A stretch of 64,000 nucleotides of DNA, taken from Euwallacea fornicatus (Eukaryota > Arthropoda > Insecta > Coleoptera > Curculionidae). The DNA is taken from the NCBI RefSeq assembly GCF_040115645.1, contig NC_089543.1, positions 1,178,001 to 1,242,000 on the forward strand, read 5' to 3'. Below the pieces are notes generated by a model. That model worked only from the letters and a program-made list of their open reading frames with translations, had not been told where the DNA came from and ran no database searches. The translations under genes and the position numbers were made by a program. Positions 63,301-64,000 of this stretch are shown in pieces (positions within the stretch are counted from its first letter, which is position 1; every line of letters begins with the position of its first letter).

Positions 63301-64000
63301 AAAAAATGGATCTATTGATAACTCTATTCATATCGATTGGAGATTGAACCTCTGTCTGAATGGGAAATAATTTAAAATTCGCCCTAAAAGCAGCCTTTTT
63401 CCCCCAGAAGATTCTGACAAACTAACCACTCCATTTATTTTTATATATGTATCCTCAACGTCTTTATAAGGAGGTCACGTTCAAGATTCTATGAAAGTGT
63501 AATATAAAGGATTTTCAAATGGCGAGTATCAGAATTGGCGAAGAGCATCTAAATGCGTAAATATCTTGTATCCTATAGGGACTTCTATCTGTCGCGAGCT
63601 TTTTTGCTTGCAATCTCTGGAAAATATTCCCTGACATTGTAAAACGATGTTGCCACCATATAAATAACCGACTCAATCAATTTATAGCGAGGGGTTGACC
63701 TTAGTGGATCCCCTAAAAGAAAAGGAAATTCCTCTACCTATTGTGTTTATTCTATACTGCAAAGCTGCCTTGTCATGTGTTGTTTTTGTTTCTATTGTTT
63801 GCAAAAAGACACAATTTCTTTCCTAGCTCCATTGCGACTCACGATAAATTGCCAAAGCCTAAATGTGATAAGATTATATAGATACCTCTTCTAATAGTCA
63901 AGAGTTTTGTTTTTCGAAGATGTCAACTAATGGACTTCCGTTTTCGTTTCACATTGGAAGCGACGAATGGACTATCCAAACGTCCTCCGATCAATAATTA
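60325..64000. other. GC-richer flank without other supportable genes
   Basis: Base composition here is less AT-rich than in most of the window. It includes a GA-repeat stretch (about 61,046-61,064), an ACTAGT-rich palindromic patch (about 60,888-60,943) and the possible 5' exon at 62.0-62.2 kb. A minus-strand frame at 61,677-61,871 has GTAAGT inside it and could hold a tiny exon, but nothing else supports it. A TATA-like GCATAAAAGGG on the plus strand at 62,691-62,701 has no gene behind it within the window. Confidence 0.4.
61995..62185 (-). promoter_or_regulatory. Possible 5' untranslated exon or promoter region with splice donor
   Basis: On the minus strand a GC-rich, CpG-containing block ends GCGCTCAG|GTATTTGC, a good 5' splice site with the last exon base at 61,995. 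Upstream, CTTCACAGTTTCGTACG (near 62,150) is a passable initiator. There is no TATA box in register. It lies 1.7 kb upstream of the signal-peptide exon candidate on the same strand, which is why it is listed. TTAATAG|TGAAG just upstream of that exon could be the matching acceptor. This is inference from composition and consensus only. Confidence 0.22.

Noticed and set aside
1..64000. CRISPR array, operon, phage or defence-island content
   Set aside because: There are no spaced direct repeats, no prokaryotic gene organisation and no such proteins. The window is eukaryotic noncoding DNA with ITm transposons.

Overview
This is a eukaryotic, AT-rich, gene-poor window and almost certainly comes from an insect or another arthropod. 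There is no operon-like coding and no long protein-coding frame. The recognisable proteins are decayed transposases of the IS630-Tc1-mariner (ITm) superfamily, of types I associate with insect genomes. No order or species can be named from the sequence. Most of the 64 kb looks like intron or intergenic DNA, and most open frames in it look like chance.

Mobile elements are the clearest content. Seven ITm-like or inverted-repeat units can be placed. They are a long inverted repeat at about 13.74-14.72 kb; a near-palindromic unit at 26,686-27,480; a mariner-like element with a broken transposase at 38,639-39,569; a Tc1-like element with TA-flanked inverted termini and a multiply frameshifted transposase at 44,054-45,470; a short terminal-inverted-repeat unit at 49,449-49,900; an internally deleted element with arms of about 0.4 kb and a minus-strand DD41D transposase remnant at 51,327-52,633; and a small foldback at 16,559-16,740. 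None encodes an intact transposase. Four loci carry a hammerhead-ribozyme-like core (CTGANGA-like block, stem, CGAAACGT), as found in Penelope-like retroelements. Only the one at 45,798-45,829 looks well preserved.

Candidate host coding sequence is sparse and lies on the minus strand. A 95-codon open block ending in a stop (31,291 down to 31,004) has the composition of a basic, proline- and histidine-containing C-terminal tail, with a possible 3' splice site at its start and a poly(A) signal about 0.4 kb downstream. Far upstream on the same strand, 60,324-60,243 encodes a signal-peptide-like start followed by a consensus GTAAGT donor in phase 1. A GC-rich block with a CAG|GTATTT donor at about 62.0-62.2 kb could be a 5' untranslated exon. 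One economical but unproven reading is a single secreted or membrane-protein gene with very large introns, transcribed right to left. I could not find the exons that would join these pieces, and I do not recognise the protein.

I found no convincing previously undescribed system. The best leads are the two minus-strand exon candidates, the strong hairpin overlapping the stop of the 31 kb exon, the group of long-armed transposon palindromes, and the scattered hammerhead-like motifs.
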